A stretch of 64,000 nucleotides of DNA from Rhizobiales bacterium 32-66-11 (GCA_002304505.1 NCEH01000020.1:62001-126000), one strand, 5' to 3'; positions 43,501 through 52,766 are shown, counted from the stretch's first letter. The notes: a model not told the origin generated them from the letters alone. Numbers and translations are program-made.

Positions 43501-44787
43501 TCAGTTGGTTTTCACCTTGGACGGCGCGTCGAGGCTCTGGGACCCCTCCACCTTGATCTTCACGCCGAGGGCGGCGACCGCCTGTTCCAGTGCGCGGGTC
43601 TGGGCCACCAGGGCGTCGATGCCGGCCTGGACGCGGGCATTGCCCTCGGTATTCCCCTCGCCGATCATCTGGTCATAGGATTCCTTGCCGCTGTCGGCGG
43701 TGTCCTTGATTGCGCGCAGGGCGGCGAGCGCGGCGTCCATGCGGCTCTTCACCGCCTCGGCGACCTTCGGGTCCTTGGCGGCCACGAGGTCGGCCACCGA
43801 GGGACCCTGCACCGCGCTGCCGTCGAGCCGGGTGTAGCGGCCGGTATAGATCGCGGCCATCCCCACCTCGTCGTAATAATGGGAATTGTGGGTGTTGTCG
43901 GAGAAGCAGTCATGCTCCTCCTCGGGATCGTGCAGGATCAGGCCGAGCTTCATGCGCTCGCCCGCCAGTTCGCCATAGGAGAGCGAGCCGAGGCCGGTGA
44001 GGATGATTCCGAGGCCGGCCTTTTCGGACTTCTTCAGCACGAAGGCGCGCGCCTTGCCCTTGGCGCCCCAGTCCGCAACCATCTCCTGCAGATCGGTGAC
44101 CAGCAGATCGGTCGCGGCCTTCAGATAAGCGGCGCGGCGGTCGCAATTGCCGTTGGTGCAATTCTTCAGGTCATAGTCGGTGGCCGGGCGATTGCCGGCG
44201 CCGGCCTTGGTGCCGTTGAGATCCTGGCCCCACAGCAGGAATTCGATGGCGTGATAGCCGGTGGTGACATTGGCTTCCACGCCCGCCGCCTCGGCCAGCG
44301 AGGCGATGAGCTTGGGAGTGATCGCCGAGGTGTCCACCATCTTCTTGCCGACCCGGATCTTCTTGTTGGCGATGATGTTCGCCTTGTAGAGCGGGTTCTC
44401 GTCCGACGTGTCGCCATAGGACGGCGCCACATAGTCGATCAGGCCCTCGTCGAGCGGCCAGGCGTTCACCTTGCCTTCCCAGGCATCCACCACCGGATTG
44501 CCGAAGCGGAAGCCCTCGGTCTGCTGGTAGGGCGCGCGGGCGGCCTTCCAGGCGTCGCGCGCGGTGGCCAGGGTCGCGTCGGTGGGGGCGGCGAGGAAGG
44601 CGTTCACCGCGCCCTGCAGCGTCTTCGCCGCGATCAGGCTGTCGCCATACATGGCCTCGGCCAAATTGGCGTAAGTGACGAGGACGTCCTTGACCTTGGG
44701 TGCCGACGCGGTATCCGCTTTCGCGGTAGTAATTGCGGACAGAGCCGCGCATCCTAAGGCAAATATGAAAGTCTTGGCGCGTATCAC
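43501..44787 (-). CDS. Imelysin (M75) family iron-regulated protein
   Basis: This 428-residue secreted protein has a signal peptide (KTFIFALGCAALSAITTAKA). The imelysin GxHxxE motif appears as GYHAIEFLLWGQD (Gly177, His179, Glu182), along with HDCFSDNTHNSHYYDEVGM and PSVADLVAAKDPKVAEAV. IrpA-type members are periplasmic and iron-responsive, and are thought to bind metal. It is the first gene of the operon and is followed by the multicopper oxidase after five bases. I see no convincing Fur, Irr or RirA box upstream. Confidence 0.92.
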   Translation of the reverse strand: MIRAKTFIFALGCAALSAITTAKADTASAPKVKDVLVTYANLAEAMYGDSLIAAKTLQGAVNAFLAAPTDATLATARDAWKAARAPYQQTEGFRFGNPVVDAWEGKVNAWPLDEGLIDYVAPSYGDTSDENPLYKANIIANKKIRVGKKMVDTSAITPKLIASLAEAAGVEANVTTGYHAIEFLLWGQDLNGTKAGAGNRPATDYDLKNCTNGNCDRRAAYLKAATDLLVTDLQEMVADWGAKGKARAFVLKKSEKAGLGIILTGLGSLSYGELAGERMKLGLILHDPEEEHDCFSDNTHNSHYYDEVGMAAIYTGRYTRLDGSAVQGPSVADLVAAKDPKVAEAVKSRMDAALAALRAIKDTADSGKESYDQMIGEGNTEGNARVQAGIDALVAQTRALEQAVAALGVKIKVEGSQSLDAPSKVKTN

Positions 44788-44939
44788 AGCAAATGCTCCC
44801 GCGTCGTCCGGCAGAAATCACCGGGCCACCCCGCATCAGCCATAACCGAGGGGGAGGTATCCCGCAAGTTGAGCGTAGAAAATTGGAATGACTACAGTCT
44901 GGATGCTTGTATGCCGAATCCCGGACACGGGGGAAGGCG

Positions 44940-45305
44940 TCAGGCGCGGCGGCGCAGGATTTTCAGGCGCCCCAACAGCTCGGCCACCGCCTCCGGCGGC
45001 AGGACGGCGATTTCCTTGGCCAGCAGATTGGCGAGCTCGGTCGCCTCCGGGGTGAGGCCGGCGGTGTCCACGGTGACGCGGGGGTGGGAGACCTCGGCGA
45101 GCCGCTGGAGGTCCTCCGCCTCGTCCCAGATCACGTTGAAATAAGCGATCACCCGCTGCACCAGCGGCCAGGTGGGCCGTCCGCGCTTGCCGTTCTCCAG
45201 CGCCGAGAGATAGGTCGGCGTCACGCCCACGGCATGGGCCATCTGGCTGAGGGTTACGCCCTTGCGGGCGCGCAATTCGCGCACCCGGCGCCCGAACGGG
45301 GTCAT
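44940..45305 (-). CDS. XRE family helix-turn-helix regulator
   Basis: The 121-residue protein has an N-terminal Cro/CI-type helix-turn-helix (FGRRVRELRARKGVTLSQMA, then HAVGVTPTYLSALENGKRG). A C-terminal region rich in Leu, Ala and Glu follows (TPEATELANLLAKEIAVLPP). The ATG at 45305 is chosen by family N-terminus. It is the last gene of the tim44-like, mltA, smr, xre series seen in many Hyphomicrobiales, starting ten bases after the smr stop. Confidence 0.9.
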   Translation of the reverse strand: MTPFGRRVRELRARKGVTLSQMAHAVGVTPTYLSALENGKRGRPTWPLVQRVIAYFNVIWDEAEDLQRLAEVSHPRVTVDTAGLTPEATELANLLAKEIAVLPPEAVAELLGRLKILRRRA

Positions 45306-45315
45306 GCGGCGTCGC

Positions 45316-45957
45316 TCATGGCAGCGGCTCGCGTGCGCCGCGCCGCCGGCGGATGCGGATATAGAGCGCGCCGTCGCCGCCATGGCGCCGCGCCGCGCTC
45401 TCGAAACCCACCACATACGGCCGCATGGTCGCATCGGACAGCCATTGCGGCACCGCCCGGCGCAAGATGCCGCGCTCGGGCGTGCCGGTCATGAACACGG
45501 TTTCCGGATCGCCCTTGCCGGTGATCACCAGCACCAAAGCATGGCCGGCCGCCTGCGCCTGCATCACGAACAGCAGCAATTGCCTGTGCGCGACGGCCTG
45601 GGTGAGGCCATGTAAGTCGAGCCGCGCATCCACCTCGCCGCCCCGCGTCAGGCGGCGCCGCACCTTGGGATCCAGCACCGAGAGCGGCGGCGGGGCAGGC
45701 GCCTCCAGCGCGCGGCGTGCGGCGGCGCTGCCGGTGGGCTTGAGGATGCGCGCCTTGGATCCGGGTGGTTTGGGAACGGGCGCCGCCGCCTCGCTCGCGG
45801 GGATCTCGGGCACCGGTGGCACCGGCGCGGCGATCGGGGGCGGCGGCGGGGCGAGGGGGCGCGGGGCGGCGCGCAGCGGGGCGACCGAGCGCACCACATG
45901 CTGCCACAGCTCCCGCTCTTCCGCGTTCAGCAGCCGCCTGCGACCCCGCCGGCTCAT
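45316..45957 (-). CDS. Smr domain protein
   Basis: The 213-residue protein has a basic N-terminus, a Pro/Ala-rich linker (about residues 25-100) and a C-terminal Smr domain with the LDLHGLTQ and VLVITGKGD motifs. Smr domains are found in MutS2 and are linked to nuclease activity on DNA or RNA. The stand-alone form is of uncertain function. It overlaps mltA by four bases. Confidence 0.9.
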   Translation of the reverse strand: MSRRGRRRLLNAEERELWQHVVRSVAPLRAAPRPLAPPPPPIAAPVPPVPEIPASEAAAPVPKPPGSKARILKPTGSAAARRALEAPAPPPLSVLDPKVRRRLTRGGEVDARLDLHGLTQAVAHRQLLLFVMQAQAAGHALVLVITGKGDPETVFMTGTPERGILRRAVPQWLSDATMRPYVVGFESAARRHGGDGALYIRIRRRRGAREPLP

Positions 45958-47315
45958 GGCGCTTTCGCCTGCACCGGCTGGAGGCGCGGCACCAGCAGGG
46001 TGAACGCGCCGGGATGGCGGATGCGCCCGGCGACCGCCGCCGCCGCGTCCCCGGCGCCGAAGAATAGATCCGCCCGTGCCGGCCCGACGATGGCGGAGCC
46101 GGTATCCTGCGCGATCATCAGCCGGCGGAAGGGATCGGCGCTGGCCGTGTGCGCCAGCGGCAGGGCGGCGTCGATGAAGATGGGCGTGCCATAGGCATGC
46201 AGCGCGCGGTCGACGGCGAGGGAGCGGCCGGCCGTCAGCGGCACACCCTGGGCGCCGAGCGCTCCCGCGTCGGCGGCAAGCGGCACCGCCCGGAAGAAGA
46301 CGAACGAGCGGTTTTCCCGCATCAGCTCCGCGCCGGCCTGCGGGTTCTGCTCGATAAAGGCCCGGATGGCGGCCATGGACATGGCCTCGCGCGGGACCTG
46401 GCCGCGCTGGATCAGCAGCCGGCCCACGGGCGTGTAGGGATAGCCGTTATGGCCATCGTAATTGAGCCGCAGCGCTGTGCCGTCCGGCAGGCGGATGCGC
46501 GCGGAGCCCTGGATCTGCATGAAGAACAGGTCCACGGGATGGGCGATATAGGCAATTTCCAGCCCGCGTCCTGCCAGCGCGCCGTCCTCGATCTGCGCGC
46601 GGTCGTAATACGGCACGAACACATCGCCGGCGCGGCGCACCGCGCCGCCCTTGTTGCTGCCCTCCGGCCCGGTGGGAATGAGATCCGCCGGCCGGCCGTA
46701 GATCGGAACCTTGAAATCGTCCGTCGGGGTGCGCGAACCGTCCAGCTCGGGTTCGTAATAGCCGGTGAGAAAGCCGGGCGGGTTCTTTTCCGGGACGATC
46801 GTATAGGGGCGGAAATTGGCTTCGAAGAACAGCCGCGCCACACCCGCCGAGACGGTTTCTGGCGCGAGCGTGCGCACCAGGCGGCGGGCATTGTCGCAGG
46901 TGACGCGCAGCCCCGGCACCAGCGCGGCATTGTCGGGCGGGCCGACCTCCGCCGGGCGGGCGCGCAGCGCGCCGCAACTGGCGAGGAAGGTGGAGAAGGC
47001 CGCGCTTTGGTCGTCCTGCGCCCAGCCGGGCAGGGTGGCATAGGCCGCGCTCTCCAGCCGCGCGCCGGCGATTTCGGGACGAGCAACGGGCGCGACCAGT
47101 CCGGCGAGGTTGTTCGCCGTCGCCGGCGTGGCGCCGAGCCATGCCGCCAGGATGAGACCTGAGAGCGCATCGCGCTTTCTGGAGAGAAAAGCGCCCGCGG
47201 CGGCATTTTGCTGTGGATTGCGGCGCGCCCTCGATCCTGGAACGCCCGGCGACTCTCCGCTCGGGAGAGCGGAGGCGCGGTGCGGCGGAGCGGGCGATGG
47301 GCGCGCGGGCGCCAT
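45954..47315 (-). CDS. mltA: Membrane-bound lytic murein transglycosylase A
   Basis: MltA cleaves peptidoglycan glycan strands, forming 1,6-anhydromuramyl ends. The protein has the MltA barrel motifs GFLTGYYEPELDGSR, YGRPADLI, the HPVDLFFMQIQGSARIRLPD segment and the catalytic 3D domain with MIAQDTGSAIVGPARADLFF (catalytic Asp). The ATG at 47315 gives a 40-residue basic extension before the hydrophobic segment LSGLILAAWLGATPATA. No lipobox is obvious, so it may be a soluble periplasmic form. The gene begins nine bases after the Tim44-like stop. Confidence 0.93.
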   Translation of the reverse strand: MAPARPSPAPPHRASALPSGESPGVPGSRARRNPQQNAAAGAFLSRKRDALSGLILAAWLGATPATANNLAGLVAPVARPEIAGARLESAAYATLPGWAQDDQSAAFSTFLASCGALRARPAEVGPPDNAALVPGLRVTCDNARRLVRTLAPETVSAGVARLFFEANFRPYTIVPEKNPPGFLTGYYEPELDGSRTPTDDFKVPIYGRPADLIPTGPEGSNKGGAVRRAGDVFVPYYDRAQIEDGALAGRGLEIAYIAHPVDLFFMQIQGSARIRLPDGTALRLNYDGHNGYPYTPVGRLLIQRGQVPREAMSMAAIRAFIEQNPQAGAELMRENRSFVFFRAVPLAADAGALGAQGVPLTAGRSLAVDRALHAYGTPIFIDAALPLAHTASADPFRRLMIAQDTGSAIVGPARADLFFGAGDAAAAVAGRIRHPGAFTLLVPRLQPVQAKAP

Positions 47316-47324
47316 GGATGGGCC

Positions 47325-48038
47325 TTACTGCGCCGCTTCGGTGGCGACCAGCTTCCAATTGGGGTCGCGGGTGCCGAGGTCGCGCGCGAAGGTCCACACA
47401 TCGGTCACGTCGGACACGCTGTCCGGGCTGCCGTCCGCCACCGATCCATCCTTGGCGCGGGTCACGGAAATCAGCTTGGAGACGAAGCGCACCGTGACCT
47501 GGGCCGTGCGGCCGCGCACATTGGCGTCCAGTAAATCGGCGGTCTCGATGGAGACGAAGCGCGATTCCATGGTCTCGCCCCGGCTTTCGCGGTCGGCGAT
47601 GGCAGCGATGAAGCCGTCATAGACGTCCTTGGCCAGGAGATCCTTGAGCTGACGCCGGTCGCCGTTCGCGAACGCAAGCACGATCAATTCATAGGCGCCC
47701 TTGGCGCCGGAGAGGAATTGCTTCGCGTCGAAATCCGGCTCGATGGCGACGATCTGGTCGAGCGCCTGGGCCACCGGCGACCCTTCCGTCGTCACGCCCT
47801 GCCAGCGGAAGCCGGGCGGGGTATCGTCGTTCACCGGCGCGCGGGCGGGCAGATCGCTGTTGCGCTCCGGCAGGGTCACCACATTGTCGGCTGGCGCCGG
47901 TGGCGGGCGCGTGGCATCGCGCGAATAGGGGTCATAGGGCGGCCGCTCCTTGCCGGTGCGCTGGCCGAGCACCGAGCGCAGGCGGAAGAAGATGAAGACC
48001 GCGAGGGCCAGGAAGATGATCGTGTAAATGTCGAGCAC
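47325..48038 (-). CDS. Tim44-like domain membrane protein
   Basis: The 237-residue protein has one N-terminal membrane helix (IYTIIFLALAVFIFFRLRSV), a Pro-rich linker and a Tim44-like C-terminal domain (FLSGAKGAYELIVLAFANGD, then VSDVTDVWTFARDLGTRDPN). Alphaproteobacterial members are related to the mitochondrial Tim44 import factor; their role here is unknown, perhaps in membrane protein biogenesis. The start is GTG at 48038; the family N-terminus begins there. It is the first gene of the cluster with mltA. Confidence 0.9.
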   Translation of the reverse strand: MLDIYTIIFLALAVFIFFRLRSVLGQRTGKERPPYDPYSRDATRPPPAPADNVVTLPERNSDLPARAPVNDDTPPGFRWQGVTTEGSPVAQALDQIVAIEPDFDAKQFLSGAKGAYELIVLAFANGDRRQLKDLLAKDVYDGFIAAIADRESRGETMESRFVSIETADLLDANVRGRTAQVTVRFVSKLISVTRAKDGSVADGSPDSVSDVTDVWTFARDLGTRDPNWKLVATEAAQ

Positions 48039-48503
48039 TGCGCTTCGCCATGCCTCCGGCCGCGCGGACAAGCCGCCACTGCCTCTGTTGCCGCCGCTTG
48101 AGACCCCTCGCCATCCCCAAGGACGCCAAGCGACCCCACCCCTGGGACACGTCCGATCCTCGGTTCAGATGGATATCCTAACCGGCCGCATTCCGAAACC
48201 CGCCTGATCGGCCAATACCCGCCCCCCGCGCGGGCGAACGGCCGACCTTCCCCTCTATATGTACGTGGTCCGGGCTCCGCCGCCACCCCCCGGAGCGGCG
48301 TGGACCGAGAATAACCTTAGGGCAGGGTTCGCCGGAACACCACATGCGCCACCGCGCCGCATGCTCCGTTGACCGCTGCCGATGGGTCACATAAGCTGTT
48401 TCAAACGATTAAAAGAATTTGCCGCCACCACCCAAAGGTCACGCCAATCAAGGCCGGGGGAGGCGACAAAGGGGCCGCAAGGGCCTCACAACGGGAGGAA
48501 CGC
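48039..48503. other. Intergenic region, divergent promoters, no gene seen
   Basis: These 465 bases separate the divergent Tim44-like and tctC genes. I see no coding frame with a family signature, no palindrome of note and no riboswitch. The expected fxsA or secB neighbours of the Tim44-like gene are absent here. Confidence 0.6.
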
Positions 48504-49472
48504 ATGAAACGATTGCTCGTCGCCGGGCTCAGCCTCGCCATGTCCGCATTGCTGCCGCTGGGCGCCGCGAAGGCGGCCTATCCCGAACGGCCCATCACGC
48601 TGATCGTGCCCTGGGGCGCGGGCGGCGGCACGGATGCGGTGGCGCGGATCATCGGCTCGCTGATGGAACGCGACCTCGGCCAGCCGGTGGCTGTGGTGAA
48701 CCGCACCGGCGGCCAAGGCGTGGTGGGCCATCAGGCGATCGCGGACGCGGCGCCGGACGGCTACACCATCGGCCTGCTGACGGTGGAAATCGCCATGATG
48801 CACTGGGCCGGCCTCACCAAGCTCGACCCCTCCTCCTATACCCCGATCGCCCTCGTGAACGAGGATGCCGCCGGCCTCCAGGTGCGCGCCGACGCGCCCT
48901 ACAAGACCGCGCAGGAGGTTATCGACGACGTCAAGAAGAACCCCGGCAAGTTCAAGGCGTCCGGGACTGGGCAGGGCGGCATCTGGCATCTGGCCCTGGC
49001 GGGCATGCTGTCCTCGCTGAAGGTGGACCCGGCGAGCGTGCCCTGGGTGCCGAGCGCGGGCGCCGCTCCCGGATTGCAGGACCTGATGGCCGGCGGCGTG
49101 CAGATCGTCACCTGTTCGCTGCCCGAGGCGCGCTCGCTGATCGACGCCGGGCGGGTCAAGAGCCTCGCCATCATGGGCAAGGAGCGCTCCAAGCTGATGC
49201 CCAACATCCCGACCCTGAAGGAAGCCACCGGCAGCGACTGGACCATCGGCGCCTGGCGCGGGATCGCCGGGCCGAAGGGCCTGCCGAAGGAGGTGTCCGA
49301 CAAGCTCATCGCCTCGGTGAAGAAGGCGTACGAAAGCAAGGAATACCAGGAATTCCTGACCAATCGCGGCTTTGGCGGAAAATGGGCGGAAGGGCCGGCG
49401 TTCGGCACCTTCATGACGCAGAGCGACGCCGCCCTGGGCGCGGTGATGAAAGAAGTCGGGCTGGCGAAATAG
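48504..49472 (+). CDS. tctC: Tripartite tricarboxylate transporter substrate-binding protein
   Basis: The 322-residue periplasmic binding protein has a signal peptide (KRLLVAGLSLAMSALLPLGA). TctC-type elements follow: YPERPITLIVPWGAGGGTDA, VVNRTGGQGVVGHQAIADAA, PDGYTIGLLT and WRGIAGPKGLPKEVSDKLIA. TctC proteins deliver carboxylates, often tricarboxylates, to the TctAB permease. A GGGAGGA ribosome-binding site precedes the ATG at 48504. The gene is followed after 340 bases by tctB and a broken tctA. Confidence 0.93.
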   Translation: MKRLLVAGLSLAMSALLPLGAAKAAYPERPITLIVPWGAGGGTDAVARIIGSLMERDLGQPVAVVNRTGGQGVVGHQAIADAAPDGYTIGLLTVEIAMMHWAGLTKLDPSSYTPIALVNEDAAGLQVRADAPYKTAQEVIDDVKKNPGKFKASGTGQGGIWHLALAGMLSSLKVDPASVPWVPSAGAAPGLQDLMAGGVQIVTCSLPEARSLIDAGRVKSLAIMGKERSKLMPNIPTLKEATGSDWTIGAWRGIAGPKGLPKEVSDKLIASVKKAYESKEYQEFLTNRGFGGKWAEGPAFGTFMTQSDAALGAVMKEVGLAK

Positions 49473-49812
49473 CGTCCTCCTGAGCGGCGAGGCCCTTTCT
49501 CCCCCTCTCCTCCCCCTCACCCCGACCCTCTCCCCGGCGGGGAGAGGGGGCAGTTCCCGCGCTTAGGGGTGGGGCTGCGCGATTCACCTTTCCCCGGCGG
49601 GAGAGGGGGGGGGGCGGCTCCCGTATCCGCGCCGGCCGTGACGCCGGATTCACCTCTCCCCACTGGGGAGAGGTCGGCCGCGCAGCGGGCGGGTGAGGGG
49701 CGCCGGCCTTGCCGGAGTGGCGATCCCCGATCCCCGGAGTCCGGGCCGGAGTGCCGGGAGTCCCCGCGGGGGACATTCCCACCCATTTTCATGTGCACCC
49801 AAGGACTGCACC
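49473..49812. repeat. Intergenic region with three related GC-rich palindromes
   Basis: The 340-base gap contains three copies of a short palindromic motif. CCCTCTCCCC/GGGGAGAGGG is at 49526-49548 and a shortened copy lies at about 49588-49608. ACCTCTCCCC/GGGGAGAGGT is at 49652-49674. The loops of the two full copies are three bases. They resemble REP-type intergenic palindromes of Rhizobiales and split the transporter operon. No gene is seen. Confidence 0.72.
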
Positions 49813-50277
49813 ATGCGCGTCAATGATTTGATCCTCGCCATCGCCGTGATGATCGGGGCTGCGGCGCTGGCCGCCGCGGCCTCCACCCTGCCGCCCATTC
49901 CGGGCCAGAAGTTCGGCGCCGACGTCTTTCCCATGGCCATATCCGGCGGCCTGTTCCTGTGCGGCCTCGTGCTGGCGGTGCAGAGCCTGCGGGCCGGCGC
50001 GGGGCCCGCGCTGATGCTCGGCTGGGCGCGGGAGACGCCCGCTTTGCTGCGTGCTGGCGGCGCGCTGGCGGCGGTGGCGCTCTATATGGTGCTGGCGCCG
50101 CTGACCGGCTTCATCATCGCCGCCACCCTGATGCTGCTGGCCCTGTTCCTGATGCTGAAGGTGCGGCCGCTCGCGGCGGTGCCGGCGGCGCTGATCGCGA
50201 CGCTGTGCGTCTATTATTCCTTCGCCCACGGCCTGCGCGTTCCGCTGCCGCGCGGCCTCATCGAGGGCATGCTGTGA
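49813..50277 (+). CDS. tctB: Tripartite tricarboxylate transporter small permease
   Basis: The 154-residue inner-membrane protein has about four hydrophobic helices (LILAIAVMIGAAALAAAAST at the start, then LFLCGLVLAVQSLRA, LAPLTGFIIAATLMLLALFL and VPAALIATLCVYYSFAHGL). This is the usual TctB layout. It follows a GC-rich repeat region after tctC and overlaps the tctA start by one base (TGATG). With a defective tctA its product would have no large partner. Confidence 0.88.
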   Translation: MRVNDLILAIAVMIGAAALAAAASTLPPIPGQKFGADVFPMAISGGLFLCGLVLAVQSLRAGAGPALMLGWARETPALLRAGGALAAVALYMVLAPLTGFIIAATLMLLALFLMLKVRPLAAVPAALIATLCVYYSFAHGLRVPLPRGLIEGML

Positions 50278-51667
50278 TGGGCGCCATCGAAGCCGGCATC
50301 GGCCTCGTGCTGCATTGGCACGTCATCCTCACGATCTTCATTGCGGCGGCCTTCGGGTTGGTGGTGGGGGCAATCCCCGGCCTCACCGCCACCATGGCCA
50401 TTGCGATCCTGGTTCCCATCACCTTCTTCATGGACCCGATCTCGGCGGTGGGCGCCATGATCTCCTGCTCGGCCATGGCGATCTTCGCCGGCGACATTCC
50501 GAGCACGCTGATGCGCATGCCCGGAACGCCCGCCTCCGCCGCCTATACCGACGAATGCTATGCCATGACCCGCAAGGGGCAGGCGGAGGTGGCGCTGGGC
50601 GCGAACGTGCTGTTCTCCGCCATAGGCGGCCTGTTCGGCACCGCGGTGCTGATCGTCTCCGCGCCGCTGCTGGCGGAGGTGGCGCTGGGCTTTTCCTCGT
50701 TCGAATATTTCTGGCTGGCGCTGCTCGGGCTCACCTGCGCCATCTTCATCGGCTCGGGATCGCCGGTGAAGGGGCTGATCTCGCTGTTCCTCGGCCTGTT
50801 CGTGGCGTGCATCGGGCTCGACAATCCCGCCGGCATCCCGCGCTTCACCGGGAGGTCAAGCAGACCTCGCTTGGCAATCCGCTGCGCGGGTGGGGCGCGC
50901 TGATCGTCAAATACTGGCCGCAGCAGATCCGCGGCAACATCACCGGCACCGCCATCGGCATCCTGCCCGGCGCGGGGGCGGACATCGCGGCCTGGGTTTC
51001 CTATGCCATGAGCCGGAAATTCTCCAAGACCCCGGAGAAATTCGGCACCGGGCACGTGGAAGGCATCATCGAGAGCACCTCGTCCAACAATGCCGCGCTC
51101 GCCGGGGCCTGGGTGCCGGCGCTGGTGTTCGGCATTCCCGGCGACAGCATCACCGCCATCGTCATCGGCGTGCTGTATCTGAAGGGCCTCAATCCCGGCC
51201 CGACGCTGTTCCTGAACAATCCCGAATCCATCTATGCGGTGTTCTTCATCTTCATCATCGCCAACCTCGCCATGATCCCGCTCGGGCTCGCGGCGCTGAA
51301 GGCGGGCACGGCGCTGCTCAAGGTGCCGCGCCGCATCCTGATGCCGGTGATCCTGCTGTTCTGCGTGGTCGGCGCGTTCGCGGTGAACAATTCGATCTAT
51401 GGCGTCATCCTCATGCTGGTGTTCGGCGTGCTGGGCTTCTTCATGGAGGAACATGACGTGCCGATCGCGCCCTGCGTGCTCGGCATCGTGCTTGGCAAGA
51501 TGCTGGAGGAAAGCTTCGTCACCTCCATGATCAAGGCCGACGGCGACCTGCTGGGCTTTTTCTACCGGCCGATCTCGGCGGGGCTGGGCATCGTCACCCT
51601 GGCGGTGCTGCTGCTGCCTCTATGGGGCGTGCTGCGCCGGCGGCTCAGGACGCCGCGTGCCGCCTGA
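50277..51667 (+). pseudogene. tctA: Tripartite tricarboxylate transporter large permease, broken by deletion and frameshift
   Basis: From the ATG at 50277 the frame encodes a normal TctA N-terminal half (IGLVLHWHVILTIFIAAAFG, then GDIPSTLMRMPGTPASAAY) to GLDNPAGIPRFT near 50849. It then leaves the family sequence and stops at 50903. The remainder, from EVKQTSLGNPLRGWG through ITGTAIGILPGAGADIAAW to the end at 51667, is in another frame beginning about 50852. Roughly 45 residues that normally follow PRFT, including the start of the next transmembrane segment, are missing. The gene should be nonfunctional unless the join is a sequencing or assembly error. Confidence 0.85.
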
Positions 51668-51711
51668 GGGCGCGCCCTCAGGCCCGGAGGGCGGCTTTGC
51701 GGCCGCCCTTT
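51663..51711 (+). terminator. Palindrome at the tctA stop plus terminator-like hairpin
   Basis: A 20-bp perfect palindrome (51663-51682) overlaps the tctA stop codon. Six bases later AGGGCGGC (51688-51695) pairs with GCCGCCCT (51702-51709) around TTTGCG and ends in TTT. The T run is short, but the pair could end transcription before glk. Confidence 0.5.
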
Positions 51712-51799
51712 ACGGCCGTCCTGCCAGCCTCTTGCCTTGATTAGACCGGAAAGGCCGCCCAATTCTAGGCATTGTGCCCCTTCCTGACATGGATGCCTG

Positions 51800-52750
51800 A
51801 TGCCCGCGACGCTCCTTCTTGCCGATATCGGCGGCACCTCCACGCGCATCGCGCGCGCCGACCGGGACGGCACCTTGTTCGACCTGCGGGTGGAGGCGAA
51901 CGATTCCTATGCCAGCCTGGAAGACCTGTTCGGCGTCTATCTGTCCAATATCGGCGGGCCGCGCCCGCGCGCCGGGGTGTTTGCGGTGGCCGGTCCCGTG
52001 GATGGCGACGAGGTGAAGATGACCAACCGGGCCTGGCATTTCTCCCGCCCGGAGCTTGCCCGCACGCTCGGCCTCGACGCGCTGACCGTGCTGAACGATT
52101 TCGCCGCCTTGGCCCATGGAGTGGTCGGCCTCGGGCCGCAGAACCTCGTGACCGTGGGCACCGGCAAGGCGGTGGAGGGCGCGCCGATGCTGGTGTGCGG
52201 TCCCGGCACCGGGCTCGGCACCGCGCTCGTGCTGCCGCGCGCCGACAGCTTTGAGGTGCTGCCGGGGGAGGGCGGCCACGTGCGCTTCGGCGCCGTCACC
52301 TCCGAGGAAGCGCGGGTGCTCGCCCATCTGGTGCAGGATCTCGGCCCGGTGAGCGTCGAGCATGTGCTGTCCGGAGCCGGGCTGGTGCGGCTGCACCGCA
52401 TCCTGAGCGGGGAGGTCGCGACCTCCCATTCGATCATCACCGCCGCGCTCTCGGGCCAGCGCAACGAGCGTGAGACCTGCCATGTATTCCTGCGCCTGCT
52501 GGGCCGGGTGGTGGGGGATTTCGCCTTGCTCACCCTGGCGCGGGGCGGCGTGTTCATTTCCGGCGGGGTCGGGGCGGCGATGGCGCAATTGTTCGCCGAA
52601 TCCCCGTTCCGGGCGGCGTTCGAGGATCATCCGCCCTACCAGGCCCGGCTCGCCGCCATCCCTGTGCGGGTGGTGGTGCATCCCACACCCGGCCTGGTCG
52701 GCGCGGCGGAAGTCGGCCGGCGCCTGCTGGCCGCCCTCGAACCCGCCTGA
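51800..52750 (+). CDS. glk: Glucokinase
   Basis: The enzyme phosphorylates glucose to glucose-6-phosphate using ATP. The 316-residue protein has the phosphate-binding LLLADIGGTSTRIARAD, GVFAVAGPVDGDEVKMTNR, LNDFAALAHGV with the catalytic Asp, GPGTGLGTALVLP, GEGGHVRFGA and the adenosine-site GGVFISGGVGAAMAQ. This is the proteobacterial Glk family. It is a single gene between the broken transporter and a LysR gene. Confidence 0.94.
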   Translation: MPATLLLADIGGTSTRIARADRDGTLFDLRVEANDSYASLEDLFGVYLSNIGGPRPRAGVFAVAGPVDGDEVKMTNRAWHFSRPELARTLGLDALTVLNDFAALAHGVVGLGPQNLVTVGTGKAVEGAPMLVCGPGTGLGTALVLPRADSFEVLPGEGGHVRFGAVTSEEARVLAHLVQDLGPVSVEHVLSGAGLVRLHRILSGEVATSHSIITAALSGQRNERETCHVFLRLLGRVVGDFALLTLARGGVFISGGVGAAMAQLFAESPFRAAFEDHPPYQARLAAIPVRVVVHPTPGLVGAAEVGRRLLAALEPA

Positions 52751-52766
52751 GGGCAGCCGACGCGGC

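Noticed and set aside
44788..44939. Possible Irr/Fur-type iron box upstream of the imelysin operon
   Set aside because: Only loosely similar A/T-rich words (around 44876-44892) are present. No clear dyad was found.
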